DNA from: Triops longicaudatus
Lineage: Eukaryota; Arthropoda; Branchiopoda; Notostraca; Triopsidae
Length of the DNA stretch: 64,000 nucleotides
Reading direction: 5' to 3'
Assembly (NCBI GenBank): GCA_022885665.1
Contig: JAGQDJ010000084.1
Span: 149,624 to 213,623 of the forward strand
Shown: positions 25,101 through 37,123 of the stretch, piece by piece
Position numbering within the stretch: the stretch's first letter is position 1
Layout of the letters: each line of letters opens with the position of its first letter
Translations under genes and position numbers: made by a program
The notes under the pieces: model-generated
Database searches by the model: none
What the model was told of the DNA's origin: nothing
The model's input: only the letters and a program-made list of their open reading frames with translations

Positions 25101-28100
25101 GCTAAAAGCGCGTGTGAAATAAGCAAACCCACGCGGGGATGTATAACAGTAAATTACCCGACCTTCAGTCGGGTTTTAAGTCAATTTTTCCGGCTTTTAG
25201 CAGAAATTAAAGGAAATTAACAAACTAAGCAAATTAAGACATTTAGCAAATTAAAAGGGAACTCATTTTATTCAGTTCTGATTTAACGCTGTGAACCGAA
25301 TTCGCTTGCACTGCTGTCAAATTAGAAACGTGGGATTTGTAAGAGAAAAGAATATTGTCACATCATTTCTCTACTGGCGTTAAATTGCGCAAAAATGTAT
25401 GAACTTTTTTAGCCAAACGTCTCTCAATTCGTTTAACATGCTATTCAACCCTCTTTCGGGGTTTCCACCCCTTTTTGTAAACTTTGACATTAGCCAACTT
25501 GAACAGTGGCCGCGACGGTAACCGGCGTCGCGCTGACCAGGTCTTTCACAAAAGAGATTGACTGGCCTTTTCACATGCTGTTTTATAGTAGACGCGTTTA
25601 TATGGCGTGGCAGTATATTATTAATTTATTTTGGTTACAGTTCCACTGTTTTGGGCATCAGGGTGGTTTAGAACGTAGAATAATATACTTTCTGGAAATA
25701 TAAGTATTTGGTGGAATAGAAATGAAAACTTCTTTTATTGAAAAAGGAGAGATTTTTTATGCTAGAAAAATTTAAGTGTCAATAAAATTTAAAACTCTGG
25801 ATACCTCAGAAGACTAACCGCGTATAGGTAAGGTTAAAAACTGGGGTGAAAAACTGCCCAACCTGGGCACGTTGGGCAGTTTTTCACCTCAGAAGACCTG
25901 GAGGGCTTAATTTTAAAGATTCATAATTAGTTCTTAGGTAATTTGTTATGTGGCCATTCTACTTTATTTTTTTTTCCGATTGCATGACGATTAGGGATAT
26001 ATTTCATGTCTTATTTCTCCTGAAGCTAGTCAAAAGTGGCCAAGCTGCCTCAACAACGGGTAGGATGGGTATACTTGCGGGGTAGGTTAAATTTTGCATA
26101 GCTGCGGGCTCCGTTTTGGTGCCTATGCTATGTAATTGATGTGAATATCTTTTTAACTGTACTGTTAATGCTATGGAGCTAAACATTCAGAAAACCAACG
26201 CTGATAAAATGAAACAAATGCATATTTTTGTATTCCCTCTTTCATGCCTGCCAGCCTGCGTCGGTATTCCGTAAAAGGCTCTTAACACGGTGTGAACGTA
26301 TTTTCTTTCGTATAAACTCGCCTAAACTGTTTATTACTGCTTAGTGATAGAATTACGGTTGGTATTCGTGTTATTTGAGAGTATCTAACGTGTTAAAAAT
26401 TAATTTTGTCCGACCTGCCCGGTGCCGTGGTCTAACAAAATGGGATAAAATTAAATACACAAGCAAAAATAATTATGACAATTCGGGGGTTAATTGTAGC
26501 TTAATACTGCAGCTTTACTTGAAAAAGTATCACAGAGCTGTGTTATGAACTGTTGGTAAAAGCTGCAAATAAGTGATTTTCCCAAAGCTTGGACCCCCTC
26601 CCCCCCAAAAAAAAAATAGTGTCGCAGTTTCCAAAATAGTTAACGGTTTCAATTCCAACTTTCATTATACCAGCGCATGCACGTTTTCAGTGTTCGACAA
26701 TTTTTTCACAATGTTTTACTCCGGGGTTGAGGAGATAATTAGAATGGTCCAACGTACCCCCCTATCCAAGGTGCCTGGTCTTCCCTACTATTGAAGGGTA
26801 TAATTCGTTCTTTTTTTATTCGAAGCGCCCTGTCAATTGAAATGAAATTTTGCTGAAAAACAATCGTTATGCTAGGTTAGTAAGGTAAAGTTAAGCTTAA
26901 TTTTAGTGTAGATTTGGGTAGATTAGGTTAAGTTAAGGTGTGCTTATGTAAACTAAGTAAGGTCAGTTTAGATAAAGCTAGGTTGGGCAAGGTTAGAATA
27001 TGTTAGGTGACGTCAATTTAGGTTCGGTTAGGTAAGGTTAGGCTACTCTTTCATGTCGATGCCCGATACATTTTTGCGCCTGTCGCGAGTTGGATTAGGT
27101 TAAAATAAGGTTTACTTAATGTGCTGTAAGTTAAATTAAGTTTGCTAAGTAAGGTTTGGTTAGTTGGATAGCTAATTTACGCCAAATTAGGTTAAGTTGG
27201 TTTAGGCTAGGTAAGATAAAGTTGGGTTTTTGGTTCCTTTCTGCTGACGGAGTTGGACGTCTCCGGCCAACACACCGCTTGTTTTGCAAAAATAAGTACC
27301 CAGTTTTAAAGGCATTTGTCAAAGATAAGATTACTGTTTGCTTAGCTTACTTGTATTTAATCTACCTAGTCCTTCGTTTTCATTTAAAACGCGTAAAAAT
27401 ACTAAGTGGTGTATAACAGAGAAGTTTTCATCTTTTTCCCTCCTTTTCGGTCCCTTTTCTTATTTTTTCCGTTTTTTCCCCTTTGTGTGAATTGTTCGTA
27501 CCCCCAAAAATCCCATAAATTACGTAAAGTTTCCGATGAGCCCCACGATCCTCCCGAGAGCGAAAAACTGCTGCTGGACACCAACAGCAATGTGGTGGAG
27601 AGTCCCTGCGCTTCCACTGCTTGGCCAGGAGGATGGGCAAAGTCCTCCACCCCCGTGCCGAGCTGGCGGGACTATGTGACTCGTCTCGAGGACAAAATGG
27701 ACTCACAGCAGCCGTCGTCCGTCAGCCACGCCACGCTGGCCGCTTTAACCGAACTCTGTGGCCAAACGGTGCTTAACGCCAACTATTTCATGGGCGGCAA
27801 ACTCCTCTCCGACACTGGCTCCTCCTCCGCCTCTTGTTCGCCCGTAGGGGAAGGAGTCTTAGCCTTAGCCCCGCCCTCTACTCCGCTGGCTACGGAGCTG
27901 GACCAAGGTCAAAAATCACCTAAAACACCCGAATCTGACTTTATAGGAGCCACGCCTACCAGTGAATTGACGCCCTCTGTGGAAGCCGACGAAGTCTCGC
28001 CATCCGAAGGACTCAGATTGGTGCTCAAGAGCCAAAAGATGCGCGGACTCAAAGATTTGCTACTGGCCGAAAAACTCAACACGCACGCCATCTCACTGCA

Positions 28101-28254
28101 GCTGACGGCACAATCCCAAGTGCAGTTGGGACGCAAAGGGCGGGCCTCAGTGGGAGGAGCCGGGGAGGAGGCCAGCACGGCGGCAGCCACGCCTCCCCCA
28201 AAGGATGAAAAGCACGCGGGCGTGTCGCGCCCCAAACGTACACGTCGCGAATGA
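19189..28254 (+). CDS. MEN1: Menin
   Basis: Menin is a nuclear scaffold that links MLL/trithorax histone methyltransferase complexes to chromatin and binds transcription factors. Six exons: 19189-19672, 20230-20382, 21866-22120, 22302-22509, 24191-24486, 27530-28254; phases agree, giving 706 aa (human about 610-615). Conserved blocks in order: KKYFPLKTI; ELIKRVSDVIWNTLTRSYYK; HLALSEDHAWVVFG and VEVTWHGKGSEDKRG; LLWMLYDLGYLDNYPMALGN; NYSREDEEIYKEF; CFAHLLRFYDGICQWEEGS. After a long Ser/Pro/Glu-rich insert, the C-terminal helix SQKMRGLKDLLLAEKLNTHA and ISLQLTAQSQVQLG are kept, and the protein ends in a basic RPKRTRRE likely to be a nuclear signal. The exon 6 acceptor (TACGTAAAG|TT) has a distant pyrimidine tract and is the least certain junction. 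Introns 2 and 5 are long and repeat-filled. Confidence 0.96.
20505..21490 (+). repeat. ~1 kb degenerate TTAGG-type array in MEN1 intron 2
   Basis: The tract is built almost entirely of diverged AGGTTAAG, TTAGGTTAG, AAGTTAGG and GGTTAAGTT words, all reading TTAGG on the plus (sense) strand. No stretch keeps many perfect units. The word matches the arthropod telomere unit. It fills most of the intron between exons 2 and 3. Confidence 0.7.
24850..25065. repeat. CCTAA-to-TTAGG switching tract in MEN1 intron 5
   Basis: CCTAACC and CTAACCTAAC words (24850-24960) are followed by GTTAGTT and GTTAGGTTAGGCC words (25020-25055), so the two halves form a rough inverted repeat. Confidence 0.5.
25098..25204. 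repeat. 107-bp inverted-repeat element with two internal stem-loops
   Basis: The outer arms are perfect 12-mers: TCTGCTAAAAGC (25098-25109) and GCTTTTAGCAGA (25193-25204). Inside are CGCGTG (25109-25114) with CACGCG (25130-25135), and ACCCGAC-CTTCA-GTCGGGT (25156-25174). The arms make a compact three-stem fold on either strand. It could be a tiny MITE or a structured RNA. No coding potential and no family recognised. Confidence 0.6.
25845..25888. repeat. Perfect 17-bp hairpin flanked by a 12-bp direct repeat
   Basis: GGTGAAAAACTGCCCAA (25845-25861) and its exact complement TTGGGCAGTTTTTCACC (25872-25888) surround a 10-nt loop. ACCTCAGAAGAC occurs at 25803-25814 and again at 25886-25897, as if about 71 bp had been inserted with a 12-bp target duplication. 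Confidence 0.75.
26870..27210 (+). repeat. TTAGG-type tract in MEN1 intron 5
   Basis: AGGTTAGTAAGG, TTAGGTTAAGTTAAGG and GGTTAGGTAAGGTTAGG words recur with substitutions on the sense strand. Confidence 0.5.
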
Positions 28255-31200
28255 TTTATTTTATTTAACAAAATTTTCTTTTTTTAAAAAATTAAAAATC
28301 CTTTCTTTTCTAAAAAGAGTCTTCGATGTTAATATAAAAATTCATTTTGCGAATTTCTGATTAACACAGCTGGAATTTAAGTTATTTTTATTACGTATAT
28401 TCCATTTGACTTTAGTATGACCTTATTGCAGTAAAACTCTGATTTGGTCATCTCCTTGGCTGATTGTGAGTGGGTGCGTTTTCTTGCGAACAAGGTTCTT
28501 TTCTGGTTCAGCGCAACAGCATATTTTTTTTACTGTAAAACGGACGAACAGAGAAAGAAGCTTATTACTGTTTACAAACAACCGCAGTAGGCGGGGTTAG
28601 AAGCCATTTCCTGTTCTATCAAGTTTGTTTGAACAGTGTTAAACAAAAGCGAGTTGTTGTTGAGCTCTCTAAGGTCAACGTAAGTTTTTGATGATGAAGT
28701 GCTTGCTCAGATGGAACCATCAACGCCAAACCATCGGTTGAACTCAGCCAGAACCTGGTTGAACAGTTTTGTTCAGAGTAAAATATGTCCTATGGAAATT
28801 ATTATTCCAAAATGGAATTTTTAATAATTCCAGTGCACCAACATTTGATTTTTGCTTTGTAAGCTACTGACCGGTTGGCTAAATTGGAGTTTTACTAAAT
28901 TTAGATTTTTTAGCATTTTTTCTTCACGTTAGAAAATTTTCTTTTTAAACGAACACATCACCTACAAAAAGTCTTTGAAGAAAAAAGGTGTTAAGCAGGG
29001 TACGAAAAATTGTCATTCTTTGGGAAAAAAATTGGCAGGGTTTGCACATTTTCAAGTCTGTTTTGAATTTTTTGAAAAAGGAATTTGTGAAGAGAAAACG
29101 TTTGAACGGTTGTGAAGCAAAGTTGGCCTTATTGTCCTTGATTGAGTGAATCCTTTATTGTGTGTGGGGTACACTGGATGTGAATCAGTTCTAAATCATC
29201 GCAATTGCATTTGATCACGATCTGCAACGCTGTAATGGCCAACATGGATGTTTTTGATATCGAAATTATGGTAATATTGATTGTATTGAGAGGATGGAAA
29301 ATTAACGAACTAATGAAAGTGGCACGTAACTATGACCAGTGATGTATTCTTTGTTCTGGGATAGAGAAATCTCAAGGATGATGTGATAGACATTTGAATG
29401 TGGCGGAAGGGTATGTTGTTTTTCCCATTTTCTTTTCCCTTCCCTTTTATGTACGACTTATAAATTTGAGTCTACCGAAAACAACAGCATTGGGATGCAT
29501 GGGTATTTGTAAAAGGTCCTTGAGGAAAAAACTGTGGTGAAGTAGGCACTATTTGTGAAGGTGAAAAAGAGCGAGAAACCGCATTCCGCCATGACGTACC
29601 TGCCTACACCTTTTGAAATCACAAGGGGAATGACATGTAATCAATGACAAACATGTGACACGTGTTTAATCTCATGTGGATTTCAGGAACCAAAATAAAA
29701 TGAAAAATCCTAATTGGTTAAAAAAGCGCGGATCGTTTTTTTTGTTTATGGCGTATTTCAATTTATGTGTAAATGCTTCTGTGCGTTAAAACAAACGTTT
29801 CTTGGACTACATTTAGTATAAAGTGAAGTCCGCTTTCGTAAACTGATTTTGTTTAGCCATAATAGTTAAATTAAGTGTGTAGCTCTGGAGAAGTAGTTTA
29901 CGCCGTGGTTCCGATATGTTTGGATAATAAGGGTATCCACTCAAATGCAGTCTACTTAAGCTATTGTTGCATACCACGAAGGTACGATTCAAACTGTTTC
30001 ACCCAAGATATGGCGATAGCCTTTTTTGTTTGCGCTTTTATCGTAATTCTTAACTATTAGTGTTTATTTTCAAAAGTTAATTCAAGATTGATAATGCTAA
30101 GCGAGAGATCTAAGCACTAAGTAAAAAAAATGGATACTTAAAGCCGCCTACGCTACAAATCAAATGATTTGAAGTGGGGAAAAGCCTCGTCGCACAAACG
30201 TGCACTTAAATTAAACGTGTACCGACCTCCAAAGTGATTTTGTCAAATTTTCGCTCGACTTGCTTAATTTTCGCTCATTGAATTAAATTACGTAAAGAAG
30301 TGTTTCTCGAAAGTTTTCGTCTAACTAGATTCGTAACTAGTTTTATTTAGTTTTCATCGAATTAATTTCTTTTCAGTTAAGGGTTTAATTTACTTTTGGT
30401 ATCCATAAAAGACTGACTGATACATGTTAGTTATTAGCATTTTAAAAAATAAAGTTAAAATTTAAAACTTACTAACTCAGTTGAGCACGATCAACTGATA
30501 GGGTTATAAGTTAACAAATAAGAAGAATTCAGGAAACAGGCTTCTGCTAAACAATTCTCTCAGCACAGCAAAACACTCCACAATTACTTAAGAAAATGAA
30601 CAAATTACGCCGCGGAACGACGTAGAAGACGAAAAGAAAAAAAAAACAGTAACGTATCAAAGAAATTCAAGATAAAGTAATAGACACTCGTAACCTGTAC
30701 GAAAATTATCATTAAAGAGCAAAAATAAATACAGGACTTTCTCAGTTAGTAACGGGGACATTGGTAAGCCATACACTGGTGCTGACGAATGCGAAAGGAT
30801 AAGCAAAGCTCTAACAACTTCAGCAACAAGGAAGTTGATACCACGAACATGTTGGTACCTAAGAGGAAATAAGCTTTCATTCAGATTTGTAAACAGAAAT
30901 AACTCCTAATTTCAAAGATTAATTGAGACGATATGATGAGCGCTATTCCGAATTAGCCAGACTCGTAAATAAGATGTTTTGGTATCCAAAAGCCTTTTGT
31001 CGCTGGATCTACCGACATCTATTTTATTGCATTGATGGGAGAATTTCCTACGGTCTACGGTAAATTTAGTTAAAGAACGATTAAGTGAACGATAACTGAA
31101 GTGATCCTTTTCCTTTATTCGCTTTTGCTTGCTGAAGTGTCTATTTAGAGGCCAGCTATAGACTGTCAGAAGCGTTGGAAATTGTCATCAGTATGATCAG

Positions 31201-31848
31201 GTATTTAAGCTGTAGGTAATCTTTCTCTCATTTAATCGTTAGATACTTGCACAATACAACCATCACGAGCAAATTAGAAAGCAAAAAGTGGGAAACAAAC
31301 ATACGTCCATTTCAAAAGTGTCACCTTTTCCTAAAAATTTTACAATTTTCTACCTTCTGATTCCTAAAAATGAGTCAAAATGAAAGCTTTGTCCTTGCTG
31401 TCAGAAACTTTGTTCTTGCTAGGAAAAACTACTCGTCGCTAAATCAGAAGCGTCGCGAGCTGTTCTCATTGGAGAAGTGGAGCCTTAATTATACTGACTG
31501 TACTTGATGATTTAACCAACTCGAGTATGATACTTCTTTTCTGAATCGGCTTTTGCCCAATTATTGAAGGTATATCCCCCAAACCACCACCCCCTCGCGA
31601 CGCCCTTGTTAAATATACCTGCTCTGTTATTTTGCACTGAGTATCATAGATGACCCATGATCTTCCCCAGAAAATGTTGAAGTCATCCCTTGTGTTCAGA
31701 ACAAAGCGAGTCGATGGTAATTTGCCGTTTTAACATATTTCAGAAGGTAGACAAGATCTTATTATTCGATCTTCCTTTTTCTTCTGTTCTTCACAATCCT
31801 CCATCACAAAGACCAACTGTTCAACCTCTTTAACGACGTGCTGATACT

Positions 31849-32157
31849 CAGTGGCGTCGTGCACTTCAAAAATTTGGGGGGGCCCGACTTTGCATTTCTC
31901 TTAATAAAAGAGTTAATGAGTTATAAATGAGTTTTAAATACCTTTCTTTTCAGGATGGCAAAAATTTTTGGGGGGCCCGGGCTCCACCTTTTCGCAATTG
32001 TAGCAGGTCTTACATTGATGCACATGAATTCATGAATGTCTTGTTTAGGGCTGGACTAGCTAGCCCCCGCAAATAAAAAATTAGTTGAATTGAGACAAAT
32101 TGAAGGGCGTTTGAGTGTACAGGCCTACCCCGAAACAAATTCCTAGCTGCGCCTCTG
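31849..32157. mobile_element. Small DNA-transposon relic with CAGNGGCG ends
   Basis: The left end CAGTGGCGTCG faces the complement of CGCCTCTG on the right (CAGAGGCGCAGCTAGG when reversed). G-rich words GGGGGGGCCCG and GGGGGGCCCGGGC recur inside. This is typical of abundant hAT-like MITEs. No clean 8-bp target duplication is visible (CTGATACT against GTGCCCTG), so the family call is tentative. Confidence 0.5.
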
Positions 32158-34124
32158 GTGCCCTGTCCTCGCAATACAAGCCCTCACATTCAGTTAGCAC
32201 ACCGGTGTAGTGAGGTGCTGCTACTGAGCTGTTGTTTCAACAGCCATGATATGGTAATTTCCACTAAGTTTATTTTGTCTCGGTTTTGATATAAAACTGT
32301 TTGTAAAAGTAATACCTAGAAAGAGGCAGTCCTTAAGTGTACTATTTCAGTTCTTGTCTTCTTTAGTGGTTGGGGTTGCGACAAGAGTAGCGGAAACGGA
32401 GAGTTTTTGAAGTGATGTAGGCTATCTGTTTTCTCAATTTTCACGTCGTATGTCGCCTTTTATTCGTCGTACTGCACAACAATCGATTATTTTAGCGAAG
32501 AAACACACAGGTACGGCTCCATTCATAATGACTACTTAGAAAGCTTACCATGGCTTTCAAGAGGGTTGTGGGTTAAGTAAGAGGGTTTGGCTGATTTTTT
32601 AAAATATATTTCTCTTTTTTTACCAACTCAACCTTTCAAGCTCGAGAAAGACCAAGCGGTGTTATGCCGTTCACCATTTTAATAGCAGATTTTTCGTTTC
32701 ATCAAACTGCAAGAACCAGGAATGGTCATAAGATAGTACTTTTAATGTATATCTTATCCAGTTAATTATTCAGTTCTATCATTGACTTAACTCATTGTGA
32801 ATTTTGTACGCATGTTATGAGAATTTAATTAAAAGTTAGAGGAAGGGTGGGACAATGTTGACACTTTTCTGTTTTATATTTTTCACGTAACGCGCATACA
32901 AAACTTTAGCCAAAAATTATACTTGTCAGGTGGAGTAGTGTTCTGGGTACAAAATAAGATATTGAACGCTTCAAGAAGATAAAAAATAAGACCAAACGGC
33001 CATGAAAACTGGAGGCTCTTCCAGTTGTACAACACGAGATGCCATGTAAACGGAATTTGGATTAGGGGGTATTGCGAAATGGACGAGTGCTTGCCATAAT
33101 AAAGTTGACAGATAAGCTTTTTAAGAAAAGTACATGGTAGAATTTGAAGATATTTATGAAAACTTACAAATATAATGTACATGAAAGGTAAAATTGTTCT
33201 AGTACTCCACTAGTGCGAAAATCTGTTTTTGTTTATTTTGCCATTTGCACAACAAAAAACTAGCTGTCAAAGCGCTTCAGTCCAAACCGTACCAAAGCGC
33301 TACTTTTGACTTTCCACGTATCCTGTAAATCCTTGTGACTGAGCCTTCAAAGTGTCACTCTGTGGCTTATGACGTACACATAAACCATATAGGCACAATC
33401 TTTGGATGTTTAACGTAAAAGTGACAACGGAAAAACTAAGACCGGTTTTTACATAATTAGCCACAAATATATTTTTATTTATTTTCACATTTTTGCTTCA
33501 GGCTTTTCCAACGAAGCTTTGCCCAGGTGGCTTTCGCCGCATTCACCAAGTGCACGTTTTTCTTACATTTCCAAAATTGTTTGCAGTCTTGTGATTTTTG
33601 TATGTTTTGTCCGTCGTATCAACTGTCCCCTCCCCCTACGTGGCTTTATGGGCGTCTCCTGTATTGTTCTTTTCAGATAAATTTCTGTGATACATTCATT
33701 ATGTACAGTTTTTGACAGTTTTGACATCCGAAAGCTATTTTTAGAACATCATAAGCAGACAAAAATCACTCTTTCGCGTATTTTTCAAGCTCGAATCTTT
33801 CTTCCCTGATCTTTGTGCCAAAGGGTGAAAAAAAGTTAGGATTTGACATAGTCTATGTACTTTTCCCCAGGTTTTGCTCTTATTTCGCCCGTTTTGCGGA
33901 TTGCTCAAGAGTTGAACGTTGCAGAAAAAAAACTCACGTGTGCCTCCGGTTCACCTTGGCGACTTGAAATGTCTGCGATGCTTACGGTAAATTAGAGTTT
34001 GCATTTGTAGCGGACTGTTGAGAAAGGAGAATGAAAGGGAAGAAGTACTCCTCCAATAGTAGTCAAATGGTGCATTATTCGTTAAGCAAATCACACATTT
34101 GAAATGTTAAACAGTAATTAAGTG

Positions 34125-34299
34125 CAGTGAAACCCGCTTATTTTAATGGGCTCGGAACCAGACGAACATTGTTCAAATAGACGGAGTGTTCAAATTACGG
34201 AGTGGAATAGAATTAAACGGACGTAAACGGACCGCCAATTTTTCGTTTAATTTTGCGGAGTATTCAAATAACCGCTGTTCAATTAAATGGACACCACTG
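34125..34299. mobile_element. 175-bp pogo/Tigger-like MITE
   Basis: The ends are CAGTG and CACTG. Internal words GTTCAAATAGACGGAGTGTT and, inverted, AACCGCTGTTCAATTAAATG make a long imperfect hairpin. TA follows the right end, but the left side lacks an adjacent TA. Confidence 0.55.
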
Positions 34300-35049
34300 T
34301 AGTTAGATTTTATTATGAAGCCCAGTGGAGTATTTTGCAATAGTGAAATAACTCCGGATATAGGCCTACCTATGTCCTGGACTGACAGTAATACGTAATA
34401 TCTAAAAGTGAGAGCCGTCAATGAAATATGAAAGCCGTATATGAAATGTATATTTTGACAAATCATTGTAATTTTTGTATTTTTTTCGATTTCTTAAACA
34501 AACTTTTTCAGGTTTTAGTCGGAGACCAGCAACGCATTAAAATTATTTCCATTGAATCTTATGGAAAATGGCGTCTCTCATAACGAAAGCTTCTTACACC
34601 GAACGGTGTCTAGGAACGGATTAGGTTCGTTAGACGGGTACAAACTGTATAATTAACAATTGTATAAGTAATAGTTGTAACAAAAATAGAGAAAAAGCGA
34701 TAGTTACGAGCATTGCCTTCCGTCGAAATGTATTTTAAAAGGATCAAGAAAATTGTAATAGAAAGTCGATGAAAATATTATACCCGGTACGTTACAAAAC
34801 CTCACGATAATTATTCTTCTCTTATCCTTTTCCCTTACGTTAAGAATTAACTAAAAACGAGCAAAAGAAGCTATCGGACTGAACCTGACAAGACTCAAGT
34901 AAATTTCACTGTGATTGACGAAATTTCTTTGCTGTATGGACAAAACAGTATACACGACTCATAAAAGCCCTTTCATATTTTTACGTTAAAAATCGTGAAC
35001 TGTTTACTTTTAGTACAAAGGGGTGGGGAAGTATTTAGTTCAATACTAA

Positions 35050-35325
35050 TTGACCTATATAATCACTTGCCTAGCTGACCCAACTAACATAGGCCTAAAA
35101 GGCTTCAATCAGGCCCAACTTCGGCCTATTAAAGTCCGACTAAAAAGTAAGGACTCTGACTCTCAACACATCTCCCTTCTGCAAGTCTTGGGCCTCCTTA
35201 AGTGCATTGCAGAAAGCTGCAACATGCGCGTAAACCTAACACAGGCGGCGGATGTCTCACACGCAATCATCCGCCGGAATGTTCACGTTAGCCGGAAAGT
35301 GCTAGGGTACGTTTTCATTACGTGA
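35050..35325 (+). other. Unrecognised ORF, possibly a transposon gag fragment
   Basis: The open frame covers about 90 codons. The phrase RPIKVRLKSKDSD is loosely reminiscent of RNA-binding segments in LINE ORF1 proteins, but this is weak. There is no upstream signal or neighbouring element, and it may be chance. Confidence 0.2.
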
Positions 35326-35763
35326 CAATATAAAGTACTTCTCATAATTCAATCTTTCTTTTCGCAAGTAAAATCTAGCCCTAACACGTGAGTCTTTCCT
35401 GACCCGTAGTATATCGCGTCAAGCGAAGCTGGAATTTTTGTCAGCGCCAATGTCAATAATTTATTCGTCGTAACTTTCGCACGAGTAGTCATTCAACTGT
35501 CCTTTTTAAAGATACTTTCTTTTTCATTTTACTTCGAAAAAAAAAAATAGTCACAGGAGTGTAGTCCCCATACAATCAACTGAATTCTTACAGTAACAAC
35601 GCGTTGCTAGCTTCCATTTTCAGCTACTGGTTAGAAGGGAGTATGCCACACTTTTACTACGTTATGTACTTACAATTACAAATTCATCTAGCAATTCATG
35701 CTAATAGTAAGGAGACGCGTTTTGTGTTGTAAATTTAGTTTATTTCTCCACCATAACTCCTCT

Positions 35764-37088
35764 TCATCTTCTGCCTTTGCCACGTTTAGGTTTGCCGAAA
35801 CTCTTCGTCTTGCCTTTGCCTCTTTTATCGTCGCTTCGGAACGCTCGGTCCCGTTTCATTTCCCATTTGAGTTGCTTGGCGTCTGAAAAAGAAAACAGAA
35901 AATTAATATAGCACTTACAACACGTAAAGAAACATAAACAATACTTGTAAAAGCATAATACACTAAAACTAGTGGTACAATAAAACTACTAGAAAAACAT
36001 AAAAAATAGATCAAAGCCTGTTTACATGAGTAATGAATATATGCTGTAAAATTTTTAGACATTAACGTACAAATATATTCTGGAATAATAAAGATCTACG
36101 AAAATTACTGAATTATGTAAGAAAAGATATCAGAGTAAATACACGCAAATATTAAACGAATCGAAAAACGCTCTTACGTGCACGGTCAGGATTCGACAAC
36201 GCTTGTGAAGTGCCAGTATTCCATCCAGATGCCGTGTCATCTTCCAGCAACTCGGCAAATTCTTCTGCGTCAGCAAAATCAGCCACTGTCGAAGCCAATA
36301 AGGCTTTTCTACTCTTCTTCGCCTGTAAAGTGCGGAAAACCAAATATGAGCATTCGACGAGGTATGACAAAAATTACCAAGCGACAAAGATGACGACATA
36401 AAACAAGTGAATTAAGAAACAGAAAGGAAATAATACAAAATTGGTAGGGAAATGAAAGATTGTTTCTGAACGTCAAGTTACCTTAGGCCCGTCTTCCATG
36501 GCCCAATCCAAGTCATCTTCGAAATCTCGTCCTTTTTTGGCAGCTTTGCCCCCTTGAGGCAAGTCATCTTCTTCTTCTTCACCGTCCGAAAAAGCCACAT
36601 TCTCTTCATCAAACTCTTGCTCTGCTTCACCATCTTCTTCGTCTACCACCACTCCTTCCGCTTCTTCCAGCAAGTCGTCGTACTCGTCAAAGGCGTTATC
36701 CAAATCGGAATCGTCTTCCAAGTCGTCCAAATCGTCGTTGTCCTCTTCTACGGCTGAGCCGTCGCGTTTGGCTTTGGCGTTTTTAGTTTTGCTCTTGGCT
36801 GCGGTGGCGCTGACGTGACTGGCAAAGTCAAACTCGTCTTGCGCGTCGTTTTGCAGATAGTCGTCGAATTCTTCACTCGCTACAGATGACACATCGTCAT
36901 CATCCCCGTCTTCTTGGTCGGGTTTGTGTAAACGCGGCTTGCCAGCGACTTGTTTGAAGTAGCGGTGGAAGAAGAGCTCATCCGGAGGCACACGTTCTTC
37001 GGATTGTTCCAAGTAATCTTTGCTTGTCATGGCTAAAGACTTCATGCCGGTTGGCTTGTACAAGTTCCGTCTGCCTAGGACACGCCTA

Positions 37089-37123
<35 letters not shown>

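Larger units (their letters stand above)
28255..35763. other. 7.5 kb spacer between convergent MEN1 and CEBPZ
   Basis: No convincing gene is visible: ORFs are under about 100 codons and lack recognisable domains. Two small DNA-transposon relics (31849-32157, 34125-34299) and one uncertain ORF (35050-35325) are listed separately. The rest, notably 28.3-31.8 and 32.2-34.1 kb, shows no repeat or RNA gene that I can name. Confidence 0.7.

Noticed and set aside
25156..25174. Bacterial-style terminator hairpin
   Set aside because: The context is a eukaryotic intron; the hairpin is part of a larger inverted-repeat element.
27156..27416. 86-codon plus-strand ORF in MEN1 intron 5
   Set aside because: Runs out of a TTAGG-type tract; Leu/Tyr-rich random composition.
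27909..28271. 120-codon minus-strand ORF opposite MEN1 exon 6
   Set aside because: Antisense shadow of the GC-rich menin C-terminus.
36178..36401. Plus-strand ORFs over CEBPZ exon 12
   Set aside because: Antisense of a verified coding exon.
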